NCBI GenBank assembly: GCA_965204405.1 | Contig: CBDBEN010000003.1 | Location: 62,001-126,000, forward strand | Reading direction: 5' to 3' | Source: JANQPX01 sp965204405 | GTDB lineage: Bacteria > Pseudomonadota > Alphaproteobacteria > Geminicoccales > Geminicoccaceae | DNA: 64,000 nt | Shown: piece by piece, positions 24,560 through 34,612 of the stretch | How positions within the stretch are numbered: the first letter of the stretch is position 1 | Layout: each line of letters opens with the position of its first letter | Position numbers and translations under genes: made by a program | Notes under the pieces: generated by a model | Seen by the model: only the letters and a program-made list of their open reading frames with translations | Database searches by the model: none | What the model was told of the DNA's origin: nothing

Positions 24560-25672
24560 ATGCTCAACTACATCATCCGCCGGCTTCTGCTGATCATTCC
24601 CGTTTTGTTCGGGATCATGCTGCTGAACTTCATCATCGTTCAGCTCGCACCGGGAGGACCTGTCGAGCAGCTGATCGCACAGGCGCAAGGAGAGGCAGGC
24701 AGCGCGACCGACCGCTTTACCAGTGGTCAGACCGATCTGCCGGGAAGCAGCCAGGATATCCAAGCTTCTACATCGACGGCCGGAACCAGCAAATATCGAG
24801 GCGCCCAAGGGCTGGATCCCGAAACTCTTGCCGAGATCGAAAAGATGTTCGGCTTCGACAAACCATTGCATGAGCGTTTTGTTTTGATGCTCGGCAATTA
24901 TGTGCGCTTCGATTTCGGCGAGAGTTATTTTCGCGACCAGAAAGTGGTCGATCTGGTGCTCGACAAGATGCCGGTATCGATCTCGCTCGGTCTTTGGACG
25001 ACGCTGCTGGTCTATCTGATTTCCATCCCGCTCGGCATTACCAAGGCGGTCCGCGACGGCAGCACGTTCGATATCTGGACCAGCGGCGTGATCATTGTCG
25101 GCTACGCCATCCCGTCCTTCATGTTTGCGATCCTCCTGATCATCCTATTTGCCGGTGGTCGTTTTCTCGACTGGTTCCCCTTGCGGGGGCTGGTCTCGGA
25201 CAATTGGGCATCGCTCGAGTGGTGGCAGCAGATTTACGACTACCTCTGGCATATGACACTGCCGGTGCTGAGCATGGTGATTAGCGGATTCGCGGCGCTG
25301 ACCATGCTGACCAAGAATTCCTTTCTCGATCAGATCAACATGCAATATGTCCAGACCGCCCGTGCCAAGGGTTTGAGCGAAAAACGGGTCCTCTATGGCC
25401 ATGTTTTTCGGAATGCCATGCTGATCGTGATCGCAGGCTTTCCCAGCGCCTTCATCGGCATTCTGTTCACCGGCTCGCTCCTGATCGAGATGATTTTCTC
25501 GCTTGACGGCCTCGGGTTACTTGCATTCGAAGCAGCCATCAGCCGCGATTTTCCGGTTATCTTCGGCACGCTTTTCTTCTTCAGCCTACTGGGTCTGGTC
25601 ATGCGGCTAATCGGCGACATCATGTATGTGGTGGTCGACCCGCGCATCGATTTCGAGAGCCGGGAGGCGTAG
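24560..25672 (+). CDS. yejB: Peptide ABC transporter permease (YejB type)
   Basis: Inner-membrane permease of 370 residues. The N-terminus MLNYIIRRLLLIIPVLFGIM is the DppB/OppB-like first helix. A polar periplasmic insert of about 70 residues after it (rich in Gln, Ser, Thr) is the extra loop that distinguishes YejB from DppB. The cytoplasmic EAA loop appears as YVQTARAKGLSEKRVLYGHVFRNA near residues 255-280, where the ATPase docks. Several further membrane helices reach to the C-terminus. Start ATG 24560, 55 bases after yejA; the next gene begins three bases after this stop. Confidence 0.93.
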   Translation: MLNYIIRRLLLIIPVLFGIMLLNFIIVQLAPGGPVEQLIAQAQGEAGSATDRFTSGQTDLPGSSQDIQASTSTAGTSKYRGAQGLDPETLAEIEKMFGFDKPLHERFVLMLGNYVRFDFGESYFRDQKVVDLVLDKMPVSISLGLWTTLLVYLISIPLGITKAVRDGSTFDIWTSGVIIVGYAIPSFMFAILLIILFAGGRFLDWFPLRGLVSDNWASLEWWQQIYDYLWHMTLPVLSMVISGFAALTMLTKNSFLDQINMQYVQTARAKGLSEKRVLYGHVFRNAMLIVIAGFPSAFIGILFTGSLLIEMIFSLDGLGLLAFEAAISRDFPVIFGTLFFFSLLGLVMRLIGDIMYVVVDPRIDFESREA

Positions 25673-25675
25673 CAC

Positions 25676-26817
25676 GTGCAGTTGGAGGGACCTCGAATCA
25701 AGCTTGGCCCGATCGGCCGGCGACGCCTTCAAAATTTTCGAGCCAATAAACGCGGCTTCTGGTCGCTTTGGGTCTTTCTCGGCCTCTTCGTTCTCAGCCT
25801 CTTTGCGGAGCTTATCGCCAATGATCGCCCTTTGCTGATCAGTTATGACGGGGCATTCTACATGCCCACTGTGAAGCGCTATCCGGAAACCACTTTCGGC
25901 GGCGAGTTCGATCTCGAAGCTGACTATACAGACCCTTTCATCCAGGAACTGATCGATGAAAAAGGATGGTCGATATGGCCACCAGTTCCCTTTTCATACG
26001 ACACTCATGATTTCGACGTGGTCGGACCTTCGCCGCCGGATGGGAGGCATTGGCTTGGCACCGATGATCAGGCGAGAGACGTAGTCTCCCGCGTCATCTA
26101 TGGCTTTCGCATCTCCGTGTTGTTCGCGCTGTGCCTGACTTTTCTTTCGTCAGTTATCGGTATCACCGCCGGAGCGGTTCAAGGTTATTTCGGAGGTCTG
26201 ACCGATCTTCTATTCCAGCGGTTCATCGAAATATGGGAAAACTTACCAATCTTATTCATTCTGATCATCATGGCGGCGGTCATTCAGCCAAGCTTTTTTA
26301 CCCTGTTGTTTATCCTGTTGCTCTCTGCCTGGACCAATCTGGTCGGCGTGGTGCGTGCCGAGTTTCTGCGGGCGCGCAATTTCGATTATGTCCGGGCTGC
26401 ACGCGCCTTGGGGGTCGGTGACTGGGCGATCATGTTCAGGCATGTGCTACCGAATGCGATGGTTGCGACGCTGACCTTTCTGCCTTTCAGCCTCGCTGGG
26501 GCGGTGACCATTCTGACGAGCCTGGATTTCCTGGGTTTCGGCCTCCCGGCAGGATCGCCGTCCCTCGGCGAATTGCTGCGCCAGGGCAAATCGAACCTCC
26601 AGGCTCCCTGGCTCGGCATGACAGCCTTTTTTGCAGTGACGATCATCCTGGTGCTGCTTGTCTTTATCGGAGAGGCTGTGCGTGATGCGTTCGATCCGCG
26701 GAAGCTGTTCGCTGGCGACGTGCCGCCGGAGGATATCGAGCTGGTGACCGACGAGAAGCCTGGTGCTGTGGCCTCGGACGAGGAGCCACCGCGTGCCCGT
26801 GCCGTGGGAGAAAGCGA

Positions 26818-26821
<4 letters not shown>
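25676..26821 (+). CDS. yejE: Peptide ABC transporter permease (YejE type)
   Basis: Second inner-membrane permease, 381 residues, DppC/OppC-like. It contains LGPIGRRRLQNFRANKRGFWSLW before the first helix, a long periplasmic section with the YejE-typical FGGEFDLEADYTDPFIQ stretch, DGRHWLGTDDQARDVVSRVIYGFRIS, and the EAA loop YVRAARALGVGDWAIMFRHVLPNA. The C-terminal tail after the last helix is acidic and proline-rich. GTG at 25676 is used as start; there is no ATG until well inside. It overlaps the next gene by four bases, indicating translational coupling. Confidence 0.92.
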
Positions 26822-28440
<1,619 letters not shown>

Positions 28441-28461
28441 AGCTCGGCATCTTGAAAAGGT

Positions 28462-28538
28462 TGGTGCGCACGGCAGGATTCGAACCTGCGACCTCTTGCT
28501 CCGGAGGCAAGCGCTCTATCCAGCTGAGCTACGCGCGC
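28462..28538 (-). tRNA. tRNA-Arg(CCG)
   Basis: Read on the minus strand, 77 bases fold into a full cloverleaf: 7-bp acceptor stem (GCGCGCG with CGTGCGC, one G-T pair), D-arm with GCTC/GAGC, anticodon stem CTTGC/GCAAG with loop CTCCGGA giving anticodon CCG, and T-arm GCAGG-TTCGAAT-CCTGC. The 3' CCA is encoded. It decodes CGG arginine codons. It lies 21 bases beyond the yejF stop on the opposite strand. No integrated element or duplicated tRNA 3' end is visible next to it. Confidence 0.96.
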
Positions 28539-28837
28539 GTCACATCTGTCCTATAGCGCAGACCGCGCCGGTCGGAAAGGGCGGAGGCCGATCGGTTTTG
28601 CCAAAACGGCCAGTCGCCGCTCAAAGGCACTAAGGAGAGGAGCCTGTTGTGGCTCAATCCGGCCTTTGCATGACTATGGCAAAAATACCACAGAAACCTC
28701 TCGAAGGAGGGGCTGGTTTCCCTGGATATTGATAATCTTTTCAGGTGACCTCACTTTAAACTTCTGGTCGAGCAAATGCCGTTGACGGGGACGGCATCGG
28801 GGTTGCTCATATTGTGCTGAACGAATGGAGCGTCCTC

Positions 28838-29335
28838 ATGTCGAGGCTATCTGCTGCTTGGTCCCGTTATTTTGCCGCCTTGTCGTTATTTCCCGTCATT
28901 GCCGTCCCTTGGCTCGCGCAGGCTTCCGATATTGCAACGATCGGCACCGCGATCGAAAACTCGCTGCAAACGGTCAGCCTTTCCGAAGAAGGCCCTGAGA
29001 TCGTTCTCTTGGCTCCGCTCGAGGGTGGTGTGTATGTGTCGCCAATCGGGATCGAAATTGCTTTTCAGCCCGAACAAGGGGCGACGGTCGATCTTGGAAC
29101 GTTGAAGGTCACGGTGGTCAGCAAGACTGCGATCGGTGTTTTCGAGATGGATATCACCGAGGACATTGTCAGCTACGCATCGCAGGAAGGTATCAGCGCC
29201 CCGCAAGCGGAAATACCGGCGGGTGAGCATGTCGTCACCATCCAGGTTGCCGATTCCGAGCAACGCCTGGCCGAACGTCAGCTTGCCATCACCGTACGTG
29301 AGGAAAGCGTTCTCGAACGACGCGCCAGGGAATAG
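28838..29335 (+). CDS. Small secreted protein of unknown function
   Basis: A 165-residue protein with a clear signal peptide (FAALSLFPVIAVPWLAQAS). The mature part reads as beta-rich: EIVLLAPLEGGVYVSPIGIEIAFQPEQGATVDLGTL resembles an Ig/cadherin-like strand pattern (APLEG..V..PI.IEI.F), and HVVTIQVADSEQRLAERQL is a typical edge segment. The C-terminus is charged. ATG 28838 with GGAG nearby is better than GTG 28814. It ends 18 bases before the end of the convergent AraC-type regulator gene. I do not recognise a named family; a periplasmic Ig-fold protein is only a structural guess. Confidence 0.65.
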   Translation: MSRLSAAWSRYFAALSLFPVIAVPWLAQASDIATIGTAIENSLQTVSLSEEGPEIVLLAPLEGGVYVSPIGIEIAFQPEQGATVDLGTLKVTVVSKTAIGVFEMDITEDIVSYASQEGISAPQAEIPAGEHVVTIQVADSEQRLAERQLAITVREESVLERRARE

Positions 29336-29353
29336 CACGGCAAGAGCGCTACG

Positions 29354-30460
29354 TTACTTTTTCAAGCCATCGGCTTCCCCTCGGGCACCATGATGGTGCC
29401 TGTAGGCCTGGGGGCTCTCTCCGGTAACACGCTTGAATTCCCGATTGAAGTTGGATTTGGTGCGAAAGCCCGCCTCCTGCATGACATCGCCGATCGGCGC
29501 ATGGCTCTCCTTTAGGCCTTTGATCGACTCGTGAATGCGATAATTGTTGATGAATTGCGAAACGTTGAGACCGAGCTCGCGATTGATGGCCTCCGAGACA
29601 CGTCTCGACGGCACGCTCAAACGCCGGGCCAGCCGGGAAAGGTTGAGATCGGGGTCGCGATAAAGCTTTCGTTCGTCCAGAAGCTGGTTGATCGCCTCGA
29701 TCAGCGAACGGTCCGCCGATGCTTCGGTCTCTGATACCGGTGTTCTGGACGATGCAGCCGACGAACTGCCGCTCCAACGTGTGTGAGGATAGAAGAACGC
29801 GGCAGCGGCGAGGGTCGGTATAATCAGGACATGACCGAATGTGACGAGCAACGGAGCCTGGTGCCCCGCATACAGCATGAAGTCCAGAGCGATAATCGTG
29901 TCCAGAACGACCAGCCCGGCTAGAACGAGGATCGTTGCGAGAAGCCATCGACGGGTGCGTGCAACGGTTTCGAACTGAGTCGCTTCGAAAACATCGGGCC
30001 CGTTTCGAAAGAGCATCGTCAAAAGCAGCAGGTAAACGACATAGCTGGCGGTGATCAGCAGGTCGATGAGGCCGTGGAAGAACGCCGGAACATCTTCGGG
30101 TTCGGTTGCAAGCGGCAGGATCAGACAAAAGCTGATGAGGAGCAGGGCAGCACCTGTGTGACAACGCATGATGCTGGATTTGAGCACATCGGGATCGATC
30201 AGCGCCCGAAAGCCGAAATATGCAAGCGGCCCAACGGTAAAGGGCAGTGCGCGCTGCAGCGGCGTGACCATTGTTACCCCGTAACCGAAGCGGAGTCCGA
30301 TGAGGATCGCCTGCAGCGCAAAGCTTGCAAAGAGCAGAGCGAAACACAGACGGCTCGCCTGATTGCCGGCTGAGCTCCTGATAATGAGGAACAAAATCAC
30401 GAATGAAATCATCGCGGTGATGAAGGAAATCGGCAGCGAAAGAAGCGATGATTGAGCCAT
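29354..30460 (-). CDS. Membrane-integrated AraC-family regulator
   Basis: A 368-residue protein with seven or so N-terminal hydrophobic segments (about 8-225) and a C-terminal AraC HTH domain (about 262-358). The HTH part includes LNLSRLARRLSVPSRRVSEAINRELG (first helix-turn-helix) and IGDVMQEAGFRTKSNFNREFKRVTGESPQAYR (second, with the family signature). The linker is serine-rich. Such membrane-anchored AraC proteins sense an extracytoplasmic or membrane signal without proteolytic release. It is divergent from the secreted alpha/beta hydrolase gene across a 129-base gap, which is therefore the likely target promoter. Start ATG 30460. The ligand is unknown. Confidence 0.85.
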   Translation of the reverse strand: MAQSSLLSLPISFITAMISFVILFLIIRSSAGNQASRLCFALLFASFALQAILIGLRFGYGVTMVTPLQRALPFTVGPLAYFGFRALIDPDVLKSSIMRCHTGAALLLISFCLILPLATEPEDVPAFFHGLIDLLITASYVVYLLLLTMLFRNGPDVFEATQFETVARTRRWLLATILVLAGLVVLDTIIALDFMLYAGHQAPLLVTFGHVLIIPTLAAAAFFYPHTRWSGSSSAASSRTPVSETEASADRSLIEAINQLLDERKLYRDPDLNLSRLARRLSVPSRRVSEAINRELGLNVSQFINNYRIHESIKGLKESHAPIGDVMQEAGFRTKSNFNREFKRVTGESPQAYRHHHGARGEADGLKK

Positions 30461-30589
30461 AATCTTGTGCTTGTCGACTTGGTTGGTCCTGGATCGCGAT
30501 CGAGGACCTGAATCCCGCTGAACCGCGGCTGCCAGGCTTTCTTATCGCACATAGCTTGATGGCATCACCCCTTGGAACGGAGTTTTGCC

Positions 30590-31654
30590 ATGCGTAATTG
30601 CACCTCGCTTCTCGCGGCCTTCATAGCCCTTGCTGCCGCGAACACCTCGACCGCCTTGGCCGCCGAACCCTACGCCGTTGGCCATTTCGAAACCCAGATT
30701 GCCGACCCGAACGGCTTCAGGCCCCTCAACGTCCATTTGCTTTATCCTGCGAAGCCGGACGGAAAGCCGGTCTTATTCGGCGACAACCCTGCTCTTTACG
30801 GCTTTGAAGCCATCCCCGATGCGCCAAGGGTAGAGGGGCGTTTCCCCTTGGTGCTTCTTTCGCACGGCCTTTATGGCCGCTGGTCGAACGAAGGGTGGCT
30901 TGCGGCGGAATTGGTCAGGAGCGGCATGATCGTCGCAGCACCAACCCATCCAGGCACCGCCTGGGTCAACAAGGATTCCCTCGAAACCCCAAAGCTCTGG
31001 GAACGGCCACGGGATCTCAGCCGGATCGCCGACTATCTGGAAGAAGATGTGTCGTGGCGAGAGGCGATCGACGGAGATCATGTTGCCGCGATCGGTCATT
31101 CGCTGGGCGGTTACACAGCAGTGGCAATGGCAGGTGCTCGCATCGATCACGCACGCTATGATCGCTACTGCGATGCTCATCCCAGCCGCAACGTCTGCCA
31201 ATGGACCCGAAAGATCGGCTTAGGCGCAGATGATGCAGCGATTGACAATCTGGAAAGATCGCTTGCGGATATGCGGCTGACAGCGGCCATTTCGCTGGAT
31301 TTGGGCTTCACACCGGGCCTCGATCCGGTAAGTGTCGTGGCAATCGACATACCCGTCCTGGTGATCGGTGCCGGACATGAAATGCCGGAGATGCCGCTTG
31401 CCGAAGAATCCCGTCATTTCGCCGCGATGCTGCCCGAGGCAACGTCAACTTATCGGGAAATCGCCGACATCAGCCATTTCAGCTTTTTTGCCGAGTGCAA
31501 GCCCGGCGCGGTCGATCTCCTGGCCCTGGCGGGTGACGGCGACGAGATCATTTGCGGTGATGGCAATGGAAGAGAAAGGAAAGTGCTCCATGAAGAGATT
31601 GCCGAGATCATCAAGGCATTTTTGAAGGAAGCTGGCTTCACGACCAGCAGCTGA
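30590..31654 (+). CDS. Secreted alpha/beta hydrolase, dienelactone-hydrolase/PAF-acetylhydrolase-like
   Basis: A 354-residue exported serine hydrolase. Signal peptide (SLLAAFIALAAANTSTALAAE), oxyanion-hole region FPLVLLSHGLYG, and nucleophile elbow AAIGHSLGGYTA (Ser near residue 171). The likely acid is in LVIGAGHEMPEMP, and the histidine in ADISHFSFF (near 298). Four cysteines in the mature part (YCDAHPSRNVC, ECKPG, IICGDG) could form disulfides in the periplasm. ATG 30590 follows ACGGAG. It is divergent from the membrane AraC regulator, which probably controls it. The substrate, an ester or lactone, cannot be assigned. Confidence 0.83.
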   Translation: MRNCTSLLAAFIALAAANTSTALAAEPYAVGHFETQIADPNGFRPLNVHLLYPAKPDGKPVLFGDNPALYGFEAIPDAPRVEGRFPLVLLSHGLYGRWSNEGWLAAELVRSGMIVAAPTHPGTAWVNKDSLETPKLWERPRDLSRIADYLEEDVSWREAIDGDHVAAIGHSLGGYTAVAMAGARIDHARYDRYCDAHPSRNVCQWTRKIGLGADDAAIDNLERSLADMRLTAAISLDLGFTPGLDPVSVVAIDIPVLVIGAGHEMPEMPLAEESRHFAAMLPEATSTYREIADISHFSFFAECKPGAVDLLALAGDGDEIICGDGNGRERKVLHEEIAEIIKAFLKEAGFTTSS

Positions 31655-31668
31655 ATGTAAAGCATGAC

Positions 31669-31700
31669 AGGGGGGCACGGATTCTGGCCCGTGTCTCCCT
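31669..31700 (+). terminator. Probable intrinsic terminator after the alpha/beta hydrolase gene
   Basis: AGGGGGGCACGG (31669-31680) pairs with CCGTGTCTCCCT (31689-31700) with one or two mismatches around an 8-base loop, followed by CTTCTTT. It lies 15 bases after the stop codon, between convergent genes. Confidence 0.5.
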
Positions 31701-31727
31701 CTTCTTTGAATGTCGACCGGAAAAGCG

Positions 31728-32726
31728 CTACGCCTCGGTTGAGCCTGTCAGCCTAAGGAACAATTCTTCGAGATCGGCTTCGGCCGTCTTGAGGTCGCGA
31801 ATGGTGAGACCGGAGGAGCGGACGATATCCAGAAGCTCGCCGACCCGCGCCTGGCTTGGCCGGTAGTTGATCTCCAGATGGTGATCGTCCACCAAAGTTG
31901 CGCCCATCTCGGCAAGTGCCGGCGGCAAGGTATCGATCGGATCGATGGTGCTGACGGTCAGCGTCTTCTCGTCGAGCTTTTTGATCAGCTCCTTGGTGTC
32001 GCCCCGCGCAACGATTTGTCCTCGGTCCATGATCGCGATCTGGTCGCACATGGCCTCGGCTTCCTCGAGGTAGTGGGTGGTGAGGACCACGGTGACGCCT
32101 TGCTGGTTAAGCAGGCGCATATGACGCCAAAGCGTGCGGCGAAGATCGACATCGACACCGGCTGTGGGCTCGTCGAGGATCACCACCGGCGGTTCGTGGA
32201 TCAGTGCTTTTGCGACCAGGAGGCGGCGCTGCATCCCGCCGGAGAGTGTCCGGGAATAGGCATTGGCCTTGTCATCGAGCCCCACGGCTTCGAGGACCTC
32301 CATGACCCGCCGTTCCGACTTAGGCACGCCGTATAATCCGGCCTGGATGTCGAGTGCCTCTCTTGGTGTAAAGAAGGCGTCGAGATTGAGTTCCTGCGGT
32401 ACGACCCCGATCGACCGCCGGGCGCGGCGGGGATTGGCATCGATGTCGAAGTCCCAGATGCGTGCCTGTCCGGCTGTCTTCACCACCAGGCCTGCCAGGA
32501 TATTGATCAAGGTCGACTTGCCGGCACCGTTCGGTCCCAAAAGGCCGAAAATCGTACCCCTCGGAATAGCGAGATCGATGCCTTTGAGCGCTTCTTTCGG
32601 TGCCTGCTTCTTGCTGGCAGCGTAGGTCTTGACCAGCCCTTTGACGTCGATCGCCAGAGGCGGCGCACCGTAGCGCTCGGCAATCTCGTCGAGGCGGCCG
32701 GGTGAAAGAACCTGTGTGTCACTCAT
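31728..32726 (-). CDS. ABC-2 type transporter ATP-binding protein
   Basis: Cytoplasmic ATPase of about 332 residues for an export-type ABC system. Walker A GPNGAGKSTLIN (about 68-79), Q-loop VVPQELNLD, signature LSGGMQRRLLVAKAL, Walker B VVILDEPTAGVD and H-loop VVLTTHYLEEAE are all intact. The C-terminal extension (about 250-332) is like that of NodI/DrrA/YadG-type subunits. ATG 32726 is chosen; ATG 32732 and TTG 32735 are alternatives that overlap the end of the oxidoreductase gene. The matching ABC-2 permease, normally immediately downstream, is absent: the next gene on that side is convergent. So its partner must be encoded elsewhere. Confidence 0.87.
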   Translation of the reverse strand: MSDTQVLSPGRLDEIAERYGAPPLAIDVKGLVKTYAASKKQAPKEALKGIDLAIPRGTIFGLLGPNGAGKSTLINILAGLVVKTAGQARIWDFDIDANPRRARRSIGVVPQELNLDAFFTPREALDIQAGLYGVPKSERRVMEVLEAVGLDDKANAYSRTLSGGMQRRLLVAKALIHEPPVVILDEPTAGVDVDLRRTLWRHMRLLNQQGVTVVLTTHYLEEAEAMCDQIAIMDRGQIVARGDTKELIKKLDEKTLTVSTIDPIDTLPPALAEMGATLVDDHHLEINYRPSQARVGELLDIVRSSGLTIRDLKTAEADLEELFLRLTGSTEA

Positions 32727-32731
32727 CGGCA

Positions 32732-33739
32732 TCAATCCCGGACGGTTTCCCAGCCGCCGCTCTTGCCGGAGCGGTAGATGGCATCGACTACGGCCATGTT
32801 TCTGACGGCATCTTCCAGGGGAAAGTCGAGGGTGGCATCGCCTCGTACCACCCGGGCGAAATGATCGCCTTGCAGGGTGTACTGGTTGATGTTCTTGAAG
32901 ACGAACTCTTCCGAGCCTGCAAAGCCCCGATGACGGCCGTCGTCCAGAAGAACCCGCGAGGTTTCATCCTGGAGCGGGGTAAAGGGGATATCCAGATCGA
33001 TCCGGCCGGTGGTGCCCAGAATCTGCATGCGCTGCTGAGGCACGAGTTGGGTGGAACAGATAAACTGTGCCTGTCCGCCTGGAAAATGGAGGATTGCCGA
33101 GCAGAGCCGATCCGTCTGGAAATCGGGGTCGCGCTCCAGCAAACCGAGTGCACGCACCGGCTCCTCGCCGAAGATGAAGCGGCTGGTGACGATCGGGTAG
33201 CAGCCGATGTCATAGACGCCGCCGCCACCGATATCCGCCTGGTTGCGGACATTGGCCGGATCGACGTTCATGTAGCTGAAACTCGCCTGGATGGCGCGAA
33301 GCTCGCCGATCCGCCCATCCTCGACGAGCGCCTTGGCTTTATGCCATTGGGGATGATGACGCACCATGAAAGCTTCCGCGATGGTCACGCCGGTTTCATC
33401 CCGCGCATCGATCAGCGTCGCCGCTTCCTCGGCATTGAGAGCGACGGGCTTTTCACAGAGCACATGCTTGCCCGCCTTGGCGGCCTCGATCGAGACCGGG
33501 ACATGCAGATGATTGGGCAGCGGGTTATAGACGGCCTCGATCTCCGAATCCGCCAGAAGCTCATCATAGTTTCCATAGGCCTTGGCGATGCCGAACTCGG
33601 CCGCAGCAGCCTTGGCCTTCTCGATACCCCGCGAGGCAATGGCGTCGATCCGAACATGCGTGCTCTGCTGCATGGCCGGAATAACCCGCTCCAGGCCGAT
33701 CTTCGCCGTGCTGATAATACCGAACCGAACCGGCTCCAT
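32732..33739 (-). CDS. Gfo/Idh/MocA-family oxidoreductase
   Basis: NAD(P)-dependent dehydrogenase acting on a sugar or cyclic diol, 335 residues. The Rossmann start is RFGIISTAKIGLERVIPA, followed by the family motif GKHVLCEKPVALN (about 92-104, catalytic lysine in EKP) and the C-terminal domain with GGGVYDIGCYPI. The pattern resembles the dimeric dihydrodiol dehydrogenase / xylose dehydrogenase subgroup. ATG 33739 is well spaced from GGAGGTG. Its stop codon touches the start region of the ABC ATPase gene, so the two are probably co-transcribed, though a functional link is not obvious. Confidence 0.88.
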   Translation of the reverse strand: MEPVRFGIISTAKIGLERVIPAMQQSTHVRIDAIASRGIEKAKAAAAEFGIAKAYGNYDELLADSEIEAVYNPLPNHLHVPVSIEAAKAGKHVLCEKPVALNAEEAATLIDARDETGVTIAEAFMVRHHPQWHKAKALVEDGRIGELRAIQASFSYMNVDPANVRNQADIGGGGVYDIGCYPIVTSRFIFGEEPVRALGLLERDPDFQTDRLCSAILHFPGGQAQFICSTQLVPQQRMQILGTTGRIDLDIPFTPLQDETSRVLLDDGRHRGFAGSEEFVFKNINQYTLQGDHFARVVRGDATLDFPLEDAVRNMAVVDAIYRSGKSGGWETVRD

Positions 33740-33831
33740 GCCCACCTCCAGACGTTGCAGCGTCAGTCTTAGAGGCGAATGCCGGCGCTCGCTAGAGCCA
33801 ATCCCGTTTGGATGGAACCGGTATCATGTCA

Positions 33832-34440
33832 CTAGCCTCGGCCGGCGAGCGTTTCGAAAATGACCAGACAGGCCTGGTGTTTCTTCGAGTCTTCCTCCTT
33901 CGACAAGCCGACCGCCAAGGCTTGCGCCGTACGCACGCGGCCCGGCGAGACATAAGTGGCGTTGAAGCGCTCTTCGCGGGAGCCTTCTTCGAAAATCCTT
34001 TGCCAAAGCGTGTTCATACCAGGCCCGCGAAGGATCATGAGATTGTCCAGGCGCTGGCCAAGCACCGCTTGTGGATCGAGATTGAGCCAGGCGACGAACG
34101 CATGATTGGTCCTACGGATATCGCGGTCCGTGCTCAACAACAGACAGGGCATCGGACAGCTATCCAGCACACGCGTTAGATCGGCACTGTTGCCGGCCAG
34201 ACGAAGCTTTTCAACCTCCTGATCCAGGCCCTGGGCACGTAGCTGGGCATGAATCAGGGCGAATGTTCGAAGGGTTGACGCCAGATTGGTCCGCTCCGGC
34301 GTGGCCTCGGCGATATCGTTGACGAGCCTGGACAATCGCAGCGACCGACCGTCGGCGACCTCCTTCAGATAGGTCCAGAATTCCTGCTCTAACTTGATCG
34401 AGGTGCGAACCTCGCCTATGCGCATGGTTTTTCGAATCAT
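33832..34440 (-). CDS. Ribbon-helix-helix / PAS-like regulator
   Basis: A 202-residue protein joining a DNA-binding and a probable sensor domain. Residues about 7-45 (IGEVRTSIKLEQEFWTYLKEVA, LRLSRLVNDI) match the RHH_4-type ribbon-helix-helix pattern. Residues about 86-198 (DLTRVLDSCPMPCLLLSTDRDIRRTNHAFVAWLNLDP and what follows) look like a PAS domain; a short helical linker with possible coiled coil lies between (about 52-84). ATG 34440 is preferred because sequence upstream lacks domain character and overlaps the divergent gene. It faces the large RTX-type gene across about 170 AT-rich bases and is the obvious candidate regulator of that promoter. Confidence 0.75.
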   Translation of the reverse strand: MIRKTMRIGEVRTSIKLEQEFWTYLKEVADGRSLRLSRLVNDIAEATPERTNLASTLRTFALIHAQLRAQGLDQEVEKLRLAGNSADLTRVLDSCPMPCLLLSTDRDIRRTNHAFVAWLNLDPQAVLGQRLDNLMILRGPGMNTLWQRIFEEGSREERFNATYVSPGRVRTAQALAVGLSKEEDSKKHQACLVIFETLAGRG

Positions 34441-34612
34441 AACCCGAACTAATCCATTATCGCGTGAGCTGCGTACTATGATACAGCTCTTACGGTTGTA
34501 TCGGAATTGTTCTGATAAACGACGTAAATTAAAATTCGGGTAACAAAACTGTTTTATATGTAGAGGGGAAACTGCCGGCTGATGTCCTCGAACCGGCGGC
34601 ATGGAGATTTCT
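34441..34612. promoter_or_regulatory. AT-rich divergent promoter region with a small palindrome
   Basis: This 172-base gap between the RHH-PAS regulator and the RTX-type gene is clearly more AT-rich than its surroundings. GAGCTG (34466-34471) and CAGCTC (34484-34489) form an interrupted palindrome 26 bases upstream of the regulator start, a reasonable place for an autoregulatory operator. Assignment as operator is inference. Confidence 0.4.

Noticed and set aside
23149..24567. Open frame of 472 codons on the minus strand
   Set aside because: Antisense to yejA and composed of shadow sequence; yejA is supported by family motifs, signal peptide and operon position.
28462..28538. tRNA-associated genomic island
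   Set aside because: No integrase and no duplicated tRNA 3' end was seen on either side; flanks are ordinary chromosomal genes.
32702..33772. Open frame of 356 codons on the plus strand
   Set aside because: Antisense to the Gfo/Idh/MocA gene; no recognisable protein features and no ribosome-binding site.
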